Shown here piece by piece: positions 1 to 6,911 of a DNA stretch of 14,551 nt. A model generated the notes under the pieces. The model saw nothing but the letters and a program-made list of their open reading frames with translations. It was not told where the DNA came from and made no database searches. Numbering within the stretch: the stretch's first letter is position 1; each line of letters begins with the position of its first letter. The translations under genes and the position numbers were made by a program. Source of the DNA: an uncultured Janibacter sp. (GTDB lineage Bacteria > Actinomycetota > Actinomycetes > Actinomycetales > Dermatophilaceae); the NCBI GenBank assembly GCA_946222495.1, contig CAMICF010000056.1:1-14551 (forward strand), in the 5' to 3' direction.

Positions 1-1
1 C

Positions 2-274
2 CTGCTCACCCTGCGGGCGGCGTGGATGGCCGACAACGGCAAGCCCAACTCGATGGAGGCCTCGATGGCCAAGGCGAAGGCCGGGCGCACGTGCGTCGAG
101 GTCTCCCTCGCCTGCGTCGAGCTCGCGGGCGCGACCGGCTACGCCGAGACCGAGCTGCTCGAGAAGTGGGCACGCGACAGCAAGATCCTCGACATCTTCG
201 AGGGCACCCAGCAGATCCAGCTGCTCGTCATCGCCCGCCGCGTGCTCGGCTACTCGAGCAAGGAGCTCAAGTGA
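2..274 (+). CDS. Acyl-CoA dehydrogenase, C-terminal fragment (5' end outside window)
   Basis: This is the last ~90 residues of an acyl-CoA dehydrogenase. These are FAD flavoproteins that oxidise acyl-CoA thioesters to 2-enoyl-CoA in beta-oxidation or branched-chain amino acid breakdown. Reading frame 2 is open from the window edge to TGA at 272-274. The visible part is the C-terminal helical domain, with the family signature around AGATGYAETELLEKWARD, then DIFEGTQQIQ and a short tail. The EGTQ(Q/E)IQ motif contacts FAD across the dimer in this family. The N-terminal and middle domains, including the catalytic glutamate, lie outside the window, so the substrate cannot be told. Nothing looks broken. 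A strong hairpin follows 25 bp after the stop. I am confident of the family, not of chain-length specificity. Confidence 0.93.
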   Translation: MLTLRAAWMADNGKPNSMEASMAKAKAGRTCVEVSLACVELAGATGYAETELLEKWARDSKILDIFEGTQQIQLLVIARRVLGYSSKELK

Positions 275-299
275 TGACGGACTGACGTCCGCAGCCGGC

Positions 300-332
300 G
301 CGCCCCCTCCGTCCTCATGACGGAGGGGGCGC
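300..332. terminator. Hairpin terminator after the acyl-CoA dehydrogenase gene
   Basis: A perfect 14-bp inverted repeat (300-313 with 319-332) encloses a 5-nt loop, CTCAT. The stem is very G/C rich and sits 25 bp after the stop codon. There is no U-tract after it, which is usual for actinobacterial terminators. Its right arm overlaps the probable -35 region of the next gene, so termination and initiation are packed into the same ~50 bp. Confidence 0.8.
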
Positions 333-344
333 TCCGCATATGAT
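317..344 (+). promoter_or_regulatory. Probable promoter of the ParA gene, giving a leaderless transcript
   Basis: TATGAT at 339-344 differs from the consensus -10 by one base. It is followed by exactly six bases and then the GTG start at 351, so transcription would begin at or next to the first base of the start codon. A weak -35 match (ATGACG, 317-322) lies 16 bp upstream, inside the loop and right arm of the preceding terminator. No Shine-Dalgarno sequence is visible before 351, which supports a leaderless mRNA. The -10 is clear; the -35 is a guess. Confidence 0.6.
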
Positions 345-350
345 CACCCT

Positions 351-1157
351 GTGGTGGTCATCGCGATCTGCAGCCTCAAGGGCGGGGTGGGCAAGACGTC
401 GGTCACCCTCGGGCTGGCCTCCGCCGCCCGTGAGGCGGGACGACGCACCCTCGTCGTCGACCTCGACCCCCAGGGCGACACGACCGTCGGCCTCGACGTC
501 GCGGGTGAGGTCCCCTCGAGCATCGCCAGGGTGCTGGACGAGCCGCGCCGTCGCCACCTTCGGGCGAGCCTGCTGCGCAGCGGCTGGAGCGAAGGGAGTG
601 CCGCCCCGATCGACGTCGCCGTCGGCGGCCCGGGACTGGCCGGGTACGACCGGACGGACCTCTCCTCGCGGCGGCTGACCTCCCTTCGTACGGCCCTGGA
701 CAAGGTGTCCGACGACTACGACCTCGTGCTCGTCGACTGCCCGCCCTCCCTCGGGGGGCTGACCCGGACCGGCCTCGCGGCCGCCGACCGTGCCCTCATC
801 GTCACCGAGCCGGGGGTCTTCGCCATCGCGGCGGCCGACCGGGCGCTGCGGGCCGTGCACGAGGTGCGCACCGACCTGCGTCCGGAGCTGCAACCGCTGG
901 GCATCGTCGTCAACCGGGTGCGTCGCACCATGAGCGAGCACCGGTACCGGGTGGAGGAGCTCACCTCGCTCTTCGGGCCGCTCGTCCTCCCGCAGCGCAT
1001 CCCGGAGCGGGCCGTGCTGCAGCGCGCGCAGGGGTCCTACGCGCCGATCCACGCCTTCCGGGACACCGGTGCCCGCGAGCTCGCCGGGCTCTTCGACGAT
1101 CTCCTCGCGCACGTGCTGCGGGTGGCGGGCGGTCGCCGCGGGAACCCACGGCGTTAA
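351..1157 (+). CDS. Orphan ParA/MinD-family P-loop ATPase
   Basis: A 268-residue ParA-type ATPase, a family that binds DNA or membrane as ATP dimers and positions chromosomes, plasmids or protein complexes. The deviant Walker A box KGGVGKT is at residues 10-16 with the signature lysine K10. Walker A' is VVDLDPQGD at 35-43 and Walker B is DLVLVDCPPS at 124-133. A C-terminal IPERAVLQRAQ...PIHAF segment matches the family helix that follows the last strand. There is no N-terminal helix-turn-helix, so it resembles small chromosomal or orphan ParAs rather than plasmid type Ia. No parB gene or parS-like site is nearby; the neighbours are an acyl-CoA dehydrogenase and a secreted protease. GTG at 351 is preferred because it puts the ATPase strand at the very N-terminus and fits the leaderless promoter; GTG at 354 is also possible. 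Its cargo is unknown. Confidence 0.88.
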   Translation: MVVIAICSLKGGVGKTSVTLGLASAAREAGRRTLVVDLDPQGDTTVGLDVAGEVPSSIARVLDEPRRRHLRASLLRSGWSEGSAAPIDVAVGGPGLAGYDRTDLSSRRLTSLRTALDKVSDDYDLVLVDCPPSLGGLTRTGLAAADRALIVTEPGVFAIAAADRALRAVHEVRTDLRPELQPLGIVVNRVRRTMSEHRYRVEELTSLFGPLVLPQRIPERAVLQRAQGSYAPIHAFRDTGARELAGLFDDLLAHVLRVAGGRRGNPRR

Positions 1158-1181
1158 CCCCCGCTGGTGTGAGTCAGGTCA

Positions 1182-1227
1182 TACAGTGATCGACGGCGGC
1201 GACCAGCGCCGTCGTTCACTGGGAGGA
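1182..1227 (+). promoter_or_regulatory. Leader of the subtilase gene: candidate -10, 5'UTR hairpin and ribosome site
   Basis: TACAGT (1182-1187) fits the TANNNT -10 pattern and would start a transcript near 1194; I see no good -35 at normal spacing. CGACGGCG (1191-1198) and CGCCGTCG (1207-1214) form a perfect 8-bp hairpin with an 8-nt loop. A strong Shine-Dalgarno GGGAGGA (1221-1227) lies five bases before ATG at 1233. The leader structure could affect mRNA stability, but there is no evidence for ligand or protein binding. Confidence 0.45.
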
Positions 1228-1232
1228 ATGAC

Positions 1233-2978
1233 ATGCGACACCAACGCATGGTTTCGGTCGTGGGCGCTCTGTCGCTCGGGCTGACCGGACTGGCAGCGAC
1301 CACCAACGCCACCGCCGTACCGACCGCCAGCAGCGGGACGTCCGCGTCGACATCGGGCGCGGCGAAGAACTTCGTCGTCCTGGCCGACCGAGGGGACAGC
1401 GCCAAGGCGCTTGCCACCCGCCTCGAGGCCAAGGGCGCGACCGTCACCTCGGTCAACGACAAGGTCGGCATGGTCACGGTCACGTCCAAAGACGCGAACT
1501 TCGCCGAGGAGGCCCGCTCGATGAAGGGGGTCTTCGGCGCCGCGGACGAGGGCGTCGTCGGACGGTCGCCGAACGCCCCCGCGAAGCGCAAGGACGCCGT
1601 GGAGCGGCCGAGCCTGTCGGGCAAGGCCGGACAGTCCGGCAACGCCGCCGCCAGCAAGAGCAAGAAGAAGGGCGCCGACCCGCTCGACGACAAGCTCTGG
1701 GGCATGGACATGATCGAGGCGCCGGCGGCGCAGAAGATCGAGTCCGGCGACAAGCGCGTCAAGGTCGGCATCATCGACACCGGTGTCGACGGCAGCCACC
1801 CGGACATCGCGCCGAACTTCGACCGCAAGACCTCCCGCAACTTCACGACCGACATCCCGGAGATCGACGGTCCGTGCGAGGTCGAGTCTTGTGTCGACCC
1901 GTCCGACGTCGACGAGGGCGGCCACGGGACCCACGTGGCCGGCACGGTCGCCGCGGCCAAGAACGGCATCGGTGTCTCCGGTGTCGCGCCCGACGTGTCC
2001 ATCGCCAACGTGCGCGCCGGGCAGGACGCGGGCTACTTCTTCGTGGGCCCGACGGTCAACGCGCTGACCTACTCCGCGGACGCGGGCCTCGACGTGGTCA
2101 ACATGAGCTTCTACGTCGACCCGTGGGCCTACTACTGCACCGGTGGCGCTCCGGAGGACAGCCCCGAGGAGGCCGCCGAGCAGGACATGATCATCGAGTC
2201 GATGTCCCGTGCGCTGCGGTACGCGCACTCCAAGGACGTGACGATGGTCGGCGCCCTCGGCAACGCCGCCACGGACCTCTCGAAGCCGGGCACGGACGAG
2301 TCCAGCCCGAACTACCCCGAGGGCAACGAGCACTCCCGGACCATCGACAACGCGAGCTGCGCCGACCTCCCGGTCGAGGGCGAGCACGTCATCGGTGTCT
2401 CCTCGGTCGGCCCGTCCGAGCGCAAGTCCTACTTCTCGAACTACACGACGGACCTCGAGTCCGACGAGATCGAGATCAGTGCCCCCGGTGGTGACTCGCG
2501 TGACTTCCCGGGCACCCCCAACTACCGGAGCCCGGCGAACCTCATCCTCTCCTCCGTCCCGGAGAACGTCGTCAAGGCCGAGGGCTCGGTCGACGAGGAC
2601 GGCAATGTCACCGAGGAGGCCGAGGGCTCGGTCTTCAAGGACTGCGGCAAGGTCCGCGGCAAGGAGGTGTGTGGCTACTACGAGTACTACCAGGGCACGT
2701 CGATGGCCTCGCCGCACGCCGCCGGTGTCGCCGCCCTCATCGTCAGCCGCTACGGCAAGCAGCACGGCAAGGCCGGCTTCGGCCTCGATGCCGAGCGCAC
2801 GCGGGAGATCATCATGGGCTCCGCACGCGACAAGGCCTGCCCCACGCCGCGCACGCAGGTGTACCCGGACCTCCCGGACAGCTACACCGCCGAGTGCGTC
2901 GGTGACGAGGACTTCAACGGCTTCTACGGGGACGGCATCATCAACGCCCTCTCCGCGGTCGGCCCGAAGAAGCGCTGA
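1233..2978 (+). CDS. Secreted subtilisin-like serine protease (peptidase family S8)
   Basis: A 581-residue preproenzyme. Residues 1-28 look like a Sec signal peptide: basic start, hydrophobic core VVGALSLGLTGLAA, then ATAVP. Residues ~45-110 resemble an S8 propeptide. A Lys/Ser/Gly-rich linker (~115-150) then leads to the mature start near LWGMDMI. The catalytic triad is complete: Asp182 (GIIDTGVDGSHP), His231 (GGHGTHVAGT) and Ser490 (QGTSMASPHAAG), with oxyanion Asn344 (ALGN). Eight cysteines (215, 220, 302, 376, 471, 480, 536, 555) allow up to four disulfides, as expected for an exported enzyme. An acidic insert (~445-480) precedes the catalytic serine strand. There is no C-terminal anchor, PA or P domain, so it is probably released to digest external protein. 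The start has an excellent ribosome site. Substrate is unknown; family and export are near certain. Confidence 0.95.
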   Translation: MRHQRMVSVVGALSLGLTGLAATTNATAVPTASSGTSASTSGAAKNFVVLADRGDSAKALATRLEAKGATVTSVNDKVGMVTVTSKDANFAEEARSMKGVFGAADEGVVGRSPNAPAKRKDAVERPSLSGKAGQSGNAAASKSKKKGADPLDDKLWGMDMIEAPAAQKIESGDKRVKVGIIDTGVDGSHPDIAPNFDRKTSRNFTTDIPEIDGPCEVESCVDPSDVDEGGHGTHVAGTVAAAKNGIGVSGVAPDVSIANVRAGQDAGYFFVGPTVNALTYSADAGLDVVNMSFYVDPWAYYCTGGAPEDSPEEAAEQDMIIESMSRALRYAHSKDVTMVGALGNAATDLSKPGTDESSPNYPEGNEHSRTIDNASCADLPVEGEHVIGVSSVGPSERKSYFSNYTTDLESDEIEISAPGGDSRDFPGTPNYRSPANLILSSVPENVVKAEGSVDEDGNVTEEAEGSVFKDCGKVRGKEVCGYYEYYQGTSMASPHAAGVAALIVSRYGKQHGKAGFGLDAERTREIIMGSARDKACPTPRTQVYPDLPDSYTAECVGDEDFNGFYGDGIINALSAVGPKKR

Positions 2979-3030
2979 CCCGCAGCAGCACTGGTCGACG
3001 GCGTCGCCCTGGGGCGCAACACCGGAGGCT

Positions 3031-3071
3031 CGAAGGGGGCCGGTCACCGTCACGGTGACCGGCCCCCTTCG
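3031..3071. terminator. Bidirectional terminator between convergent genes
   Basis: A perfect 20-bp inverted repeat (3031-3050 with 3052-3071) has only one unpaired base at its centre; in RNA the loop would be about five bases. It lies between the end of the + strand protease gene and the end of the minus-strand response regulator gene, and can end transcription from both sides. This is the longest perfect stem I found in the window. Confidence 0.88.
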
Positions 3072-3099
3072 TCATGCGCGTGGTCGTGACGGACGGCGC

Positions 3100-3744
3100 T
3101 CAGGCCAGGCCGGCCTCGCGGGCGAGGACGGCCGCCTGCATCCGCGAGGAGCAGTCGAGCTTGGCGAGGACGTGGGAGACATGCGTCTTCACCGTGGCCT
3201 CGGAGATGACGAGGCGGGCGGCGAGGTCGCCGTTCGAGAGGCCCTGGCCGAGGCCGACGAGCACCTCGTGCTCACGGGCGGTGAGCTCACCGACCGCCTG
3301 CGGTGTCGAGGTGGCCGGCGTTGGCGCAGAGGCGAACTCGGCGAGGAGCCGCCGGGTGACCTCCGGTGAGAGCATCCCCTCGCCGGCGGCCACCCGTCGG
3401 ACCGCGTCGACGAGTGTGGCCGTGTCCACGGTCTTGAGCAGGAAGCCAGCGGCGCCGGCGCGCAGGGCACCGAAGACGTATTCGTCGAGGTCGAAGGTCG
3501 TGAGGACGAGGACGTCCGCGGTCCCGGCCGCGACGATCTGCCGGGTCGCCTCGATGCCGTCGACCCCGGGCATCCGGATGTCCATGAGCACGACGTCGGG
3601 GTCCAGGGACCGGGCATTCGTCACCGCCGCCGCTCCGTCGGCGGCCTCACCGACCACGGTGATCTCGCCGGACTGCTCCAGCATGAGACGCAGCCCCGAC
3701 CGGATGGCCGCGTGGTCGTCGGCCAGCATGACCCGCACCGTCAT
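3100..3744 (-). CDS. NarL/LuxR-family response regulator
   Basis: A 214-residue two-component response regulator. The receiver domain spans ~1-118: acidic pair D9/D10, phospho-acceptor Asp55 in VVLMDIRMPG, Thr82/Thr83, and Lys104 in GFLLKTV. After a Pro/Ala/Thr-rich linker (~139-150), the LuxR-type helix-turn-helix spans ~153-210: LTAREHEVL, then the recognition helix in ISEATVKTHVSHVLAKL. Phosphorylation by the partner kinase should promote dimer binding at target promoters. Its ATG overlaps the kinase stop as ATGA (3741-3744), so it is translationally coupled to the kinase and needs no ribosome site of its own. No target can be named. Such kinase-regulator pairs often control a neighbouring membrane or transport gene; the GAP-type gene upstream of the kinase is a candidate by position only. 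Confidence 0.95.
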   Translation of the reverse strand: MTVRVMLADDHAAIRSGLRLMLEQSGEITVVGEAADGAAAVTNARSLDPDVVLMDIRMPGVDGIEATRQIVAAGTADVLVLTTFDLDEYVFGALRAGAAGFLLKTVDTATLVDAVRRVAAGEGMLSPEVTRRLLAEFASAPTPATSTPQAVGELTAREHEVLVGLGQGLSNGDLAARLVISEATVKTHVSHVLAKLDCSSRMQAAVLAREAGLA

Positions 3745-4991
3745 GGGGCGCTCCTCTCCGAGGCTTCGTCGTCCGTGTGCACCGACTCATCGTCCCGCGT
3801 GAGCGGCAGCGATGCGTGGACCCGCCACGTACCGTCCTGCGGCCCCGCTCGGAAGGTGCCGCCGAGGGCGGTGGTGCGCTCGCGCATGCTCACGAGGCCG
3901 ACCCCCTGGCCGGGGCGCCCTTCCTCGGCCCGGGGGTCGGTCATCGTGGAGTCGATGCGGATCTCGAGAGCGTCCCCGTCGGGTGCGATGGACAGCGCGA
4001 CCCGAGACGTCGGGGCGTGCTTCGCGGCATTGGTCAGGGACTCCTGGACGATCCGGTAGGCGGCGTGGTCGATCGCCGCCGGCAGGGGTGATGCCGGAGG
4101 CGGCCGGTGCTCCTCGACGATCAGCCCTCTCCTGCGGGCCTGCTCGAGGACTCCGTCGAGCTCCGCGAGGCGGGCGGGTGCCGTGCGCTCGTCGTCGCCG
4201 GAGCGCAGGAGGCGCACCATGGTGCGCAGCTCGTCGGAGGCCGCGACGCTGGCCTCCCGGATCGCCGTGAGCGAGGGATGGTCGGTGTCGGTGTCGGTGT
4301 CGGCGGACCGCGGCCGGGAGAGTGCCGCCTCCGCATGGATCCCGATGGCGGCGAGGTTGCCGGCGAGGGCATCGTGCAGCTCGTGGGCCATGCGGGAGCG
4401 TTCCGCCCGGAGGACCTCCACCTCGCGCAGCTCGGCGAGCCGGCGCAGGTCCTCCGTCCGGGCCGCCGCCACCTCGGCGAGGTCGGCCTGGCTGCGCACC
4501 GACAGACCCCACCACAGCGGCGTGGCGAGCAGGGTGAAGACGACGACCGAGAGCAGCGCCGAGGCCCGGAGGTCGCCGGTGACGACGAAGGGGACGACGG
4601 CCGCGCCGACCACGGCGATCGAGACGAGCACCTGGGCCCGGCGGAGGACGTCCCGTCGTCCCCACAGGGCGACGCAGTAGAGGAGGTCGAAGGCGCCGAC
4701 GATCACCCCGATGCTCCCGCCCATGGCCTGGTCGACGACGAGGACGAGGGTGCCCGCCGAGGCGGCGAGCCCCGGCCGGGTGCGCTTCGCGAGGAGCAGC
4801 AGGCAGATGGCCAGGAGGGGGAGCACGAAGAGCCACGGCGTGGGCAGGCTCGCGCCCTGGGGACCGAAGGTCCCGGTGAGCCCCACGGCGATGAGCGCCA
4901 GCCCGAGGACGAAGGTGGCCACGGCCTCGCCGACGACGCGTCGGCGCGGGGTCGAGCGTGCCCCGTGCCAGAGCCCGCCGAGCGTCGTCAT
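3741..4991 (-). CDS. Membrane sensor histidine kinase (HisKA_3 / DesK-NarX type)
   Basis: A 416-residue sensor kinase. The N-terminal ~165 residues hold about six membrane helices (near 19-40, 52-68, 75-90, 93-110, 120-138, 142-163) with almost no extracellular domain, suggesting it senses the membrane or a small ligand. A short coiled region leads to the dimerisation/phospho-acceptor box with His206 in MAHELHDALAGNL. The ATPase domain follows: N box Asn321 in ESLTNAAKHA and G box GQGVGL at 361-366. ATG at 4991 is chosen because the reading frame upstream (to 5258) runs over the divergent gene and has no membrane or kinase character. Only a weak ribosome site (GGGATGG) precedes it. The stop overlaps the response regulator ATG. 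An Asp-Thr stretch (231-237) comes from a hexanucleotide repeat. Confidence 0.93.
   Translation of the reverse strand: MTTLGGLWHGARSTPRRRVVGEAVATFVLGLALIAVGLTGTFGPQGASLPTPWLFVLPLLAICLLLLAKRTRPGLAASAGTLVLVVDQAMGGSIGVIVGAFDLLYCVALWGRRDVLRRAQVLVSIAVVGAAVVPFVVTGDLRASALLSVVVFTLLATPLWWGLSVRSQADLAEVAAARTEDLRRLAELREVEVLRAERSRMAHELHDALAGNLAAIGIHAEAALSRPRSADTDTDTDHPSLTAIREASVAASDELRTMVRLLRSGDDERTAPARLAELDGVLEQARRRGLIVEEHRPPPASPLPAAIDHAAYRIVQESLTNAAKHAPTSRVALSIAPDGDALEIRIDSTMTDPRAEEGRPGQGVGLVSMRERTTALGGTFRAGPQDGTWRVHASLPLTRDDESVHTDDEASERSAP
4281..4303. repeat. Hexanucleotide tandem repeat inside the kinase gene
   Basis: GTCGGT occurs three times head to tail plus a partial fourth copy. On the minus strand it encodes the alternating Asp-Thr run at residues 231-237 of the kinase, between the phospho-acceptor helix and the next helix. 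Six-base units keep the frame, so copy-number change would lengthen or shorten a linker and would not break the gene. Confidence 0.7.
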
Positions 4992-5109
4992 GCCGCCATC
5001 CCAGCACAGGCGGCGATCTCCTCGCTCATCCGAAGGATGGAGAGTCACGGGGCAGGAATCCCTCCTCGGCCCGATGCCGTGGAGGGCCCGGGCGGCGACC
5101 GTGGCACCC
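4992..5109. promoter_or_regulatory. Divergent intergenic region with no recognisable -10 box
   Basis: These 118 bp separate the divergent kinase and GAP-type genes and should hold both promoters. The stretch contains no TA dinucleotide at all, so neither strand can have a TANNNT -10. A small inverted repeat, CATCC-GAA-GGATG, lies near 5028-5040. Either an alternative sigma factor or promoters inside coding sequence must serve these genes. The region is assigned by context only. Confidence 0.3.
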
Positions 5110-5838
5110 ATGACCGTGACGCTCGCTGCCTCTCTCGCCGTGCTGGCGCTCATCGACTCGACGAGCTTCGGCACGCTGCTCATCCCGATCTGGCTCCTGC
5201 TCGCGCCGGGTCGACCGCCGGTGCGCCGGGTCCTCGTCTTCCTCGGCACGGTGGGCACGTTCTACTTCGGCGTGGGGCTCGCGCTCCTCGCGGGCGCGGG
5301 GCTCGTCGTCGAGCGGGCCGGGGGCGCGCTGGAGAGTCCCATCGCCTACCGGGTGCAGCTCGTCATCGGTGTCGGGCTCTTCGTGTGGAGCTTCTGGCTC
5401 GGGCGCTCAGACCGGGCGAAGGGCGGGGGCCGGGTCTCCCGCTGGCGGGCCCGGCTCACGGGCAGCCAGGGGGACGGCGGTCTCACGGCCCTCGTGGGCC
5501 TGGCGCTGACCGCCGCCCTGCTCGAGGTCGCGACGATGCTGCCGTACCTCGGGGCCACCGCGCTCATCAGTGGTTCCGACCTGTCGCCGCTCCAGCGCGG
5601 GGCGACCCTCGCGGCGTACTGCGTCGTCATGCTCCTGCCCGCGCTCGTGCTGCTCGTGCTGCGGGTCGTCGCCCGCCGGTTGGTCGAGCCCCTGCTCACG
5701 CGGGTCGGTGACTGGATGGAGCGCAGCGGGGGCGAGACGACGGCGTGGGTCGTGGGGATCGTCGGTTTCCTCGTCGCGCGCGATGCGGTGGCGCGGCTGC
5801 CGGAGACGGCGCAGCTCCTCGGGCTCAATCCCGGCTGA
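5110..5838 (+). CDS. GAP-family / LysE-superfamily-like integral membrane protein
   Basis: A 242-residue membrane protein with about six hydrophobic segments: near 2-28, 36-60, 75-95, a central 115-145, then ~160-180 and ~212-228. The N-terminal pattern LAVLALIDSTSFGTLLIPIWLLL and the central basic cytoplasmic loop (RSDRAKGGGRVSRWRARL, ~98-115) followed by a second three-helix half match the actinobacterial GAP (Sap-like) branch of the LysE superfamily. Those proteins are exporters or helpers in moving glycolipids or small solutes; the cargo here is unknown. ATG at 5110 is preferred, but in-frame GTG at 5101 and ATG at 5074 are possible and none has a strong ribosome site. The gene is divergent from the two-component genes. 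Its stop lies inside the last codons of the convergent gene. Confidence 0.75.
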   Translation: MTVTLAASLAVLALIDSTSFGTLLIPIWLLLAPGRPPVRRVLVFLGTVGTFYFGVGLALLAGAGLVVERAGGALESPIAYRVQLVIGVGLFVWSFWLGRSDRAKGGGRVSRWRARLTGSQGDGGLTALVGLALTAALLEVATMLPYLGATALISGSDLSPLQRGATLAAYCVVMLLPALVLLVLRVVARRLVEPLLTRVGDWMERSGGETTAWVVGIVGFLVARDAVARLPETAQLLGLNPG

Positions 5839-6583
5839 GGGCTTCGTGCGCCTCGACCATGGCCGGCCCGTACCAGGTGAGCAGACGCCCGCTGACGAGA
5901 CGGGTCGGCACGTGCGCGAAGGCCTCGGGACCGTCGTCGGCCGTGAAGGTGTAGGGCTCGTCGGGGAGCAGCACGAGGTCGACGTCCGGGCGGTCGATGT
6001 CGGCGAGGTCGACGTGCGGGTACCGGTCGTCGGGGTCGGCGTCCGGACCGGCGAGGACATTGGTCCAGCCGAGCCGCGTCAGCAGGTCGGTCGTGTAGGT
6101 GCGCGGACCGACGGCCATCCACGGGTCCCGCCAGATCGGGACGATGACCCGACCTCGGGAGGCGGGCGGTGCTGTCCCCCAGAGCTGCTCGGCGCGGACG
6201 AGCCAGTCGGGGACCTCCCTTCGCAGGGCCTCGGTGAAGAGCCGACGCATCGAGGACAGGGCGGTCGGGACGTCCGTGATGTCGGTGACCCACACCGGGA
6301 TGTCGAGCGCGCGCAGGCGCCGGACGTCGAGCTCGCGGTTCTCCTCCTTGTTCGTCACGACGAGGTCGGGGGAGAGGGCGGCGATGGCCGTGCGGTCGGG
6401 GTTCTTCGTCCCGCGCACCCGGGGCACGTCGAGGTCGGCGGGGTGGGTGCACCATTCCGTCGCCCCGACGAGGACGTTGGGGGCCGACGCGGCGATCGCC
6501 TCGGTGAGGCTCGGCACGAGCGAGACGACCCGCTGCGGCGGGGCGTCGATCTCGACGGTGGTTCCGAGGTCGTCGACGGGCAT
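5825..6583 (-). CDS. BtuF/TroA-fold helical backbone metal receptor-like protein without signal peptide
   Basis: A 252-residue protein of the helical-backbone periplasmic-binding fold used by cobalamin- and metal-chelate-binding proteins such as BtuF. The first lobe shows RVVSLVPSLTEAI (19-30), WCTHPADLDVPRVRGTKNPD (44-63), then SPDLVVTNKEENRELDV. The second lobe shows PIWRDPWMAVGPRTYTTDLL (149-168) and DLVLLPDEPYTF (202-213). Classical BtuF proteins are exported; this one begins directly in the fold with neither signal peptide nor lipobox, so it is predicted to be cytosolic. It is one base downstream of the DUF202 gene stop and has a strong ribosome site (AGGAGG, five bases before ATG), so it sits at the end of that operon. 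It overlaps the convergent GAP-type gene by 14 bp. It lies downstream of a B12-dependent mutase, so a role with cobalamin is plausible but unproven. Confidence 0.8.
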   Translation of the reverse strand: MPVDDLGTTVEIDAPPQRVVSLVPSLTEAIAASAPNVLVGATEWCTHPADLDVPRVRGTKNPDRTAIAALSPDLVVTNKEENRELDVRRLRALDIPVWVTDITDVPTALSSMRRLFTEALRREVPDWLVRAEQLWGTAPPASRGRVIVPIWRDPWMAVGPRTYTTDLLTRLGWTNVLAGPDADPDDRYPHVDLADIDRPDVDLVLLPDEPYTFTADDGPEAFAHVPTRLVSGRLLTWYGPAMVEAHEALSRD

Positions 6584-6584
6584 G

Positions 6585-6911
6585 TCAGCCTCCTGCGAGG
6601 ACGAGGGCGAGCAGCTCGGTCAGGGCCATCGTGAGGATGGCCAGGGCCAGGACGAAGGGGGCACGTCCGTCCCGCCGTCGGGACGGCTCGGCTGGCGCGG
6701 TCGTGTAGCGGCGGCGGCCCAGGACGAAGGCGAGCGCGGCCAGCGCGAGGGTGCCGATGAGGATGACGACCGCCGCCGGACCGAGGGTCTCCCCGGAGTG
6801 CCGGGCGATGATCGCCGCCCCGGCGGCGCACGCCAGGGACGTGCGCTGCCACGACAGGGCGGTGCGTTCGGCCTGGGCCCCGTGGGGCGCCGCGGCGGCG
6901 AGCTCGCTCAC
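6585..6911 (-). CDS. DUF202-domain small membrane protein
   Basis: A 108-residue protein with the DUF202 signature QAERTALSWQRTSLACAAG at 13-31, followed by three hydrophobic helices (about 21-37, 46-66, 86-106). The function of DUF202 proteins is not established. The start is GTG at 6911: it overlaps the TGA of the upstream DUF202 gene as GTGA (6908-6911) and places the signature at the normal distance from the N-terminus. The two DUF202 genes are therefore translationally coupled and probably act together in the membrane. The stop is one base before the next start codon. Confidence 0.85.
   Translation of the reverse strand: MSELAAAAPHGAQAERTALSWQRTSLACAAGAAIIARHSGETLGPAAVVILIGTLALAALAFVLGRRRYTTAPAEPSRRRDGRAPFVLALAILTMALTELLALVLAGG

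Noticed and set aside
1179..3053. 624-codon open frame on the minus strand
   Set aside because: It is antisense to the subtilase, which has a complete catalytic triad and a strong ribosome site. The minus frame is a low-complexity Val/Asp/Arg/Leu sequence.
4992..5258. N-terminal extension of the kinase by 89 residues
   Set aside because: The extra residues are Arg/Thr/Ser-rich, overlap the divergent GAP-type gene, and do not match sensor kinases. ATG 4991 gives the normal membrane-helix start.
4107..5711. Long + strand frame across the kinase and GAP-type genes
   Set aside because: It spans two real genes in the wrong frame and has no domain. The kinase and membrane protein motifs explain the region.
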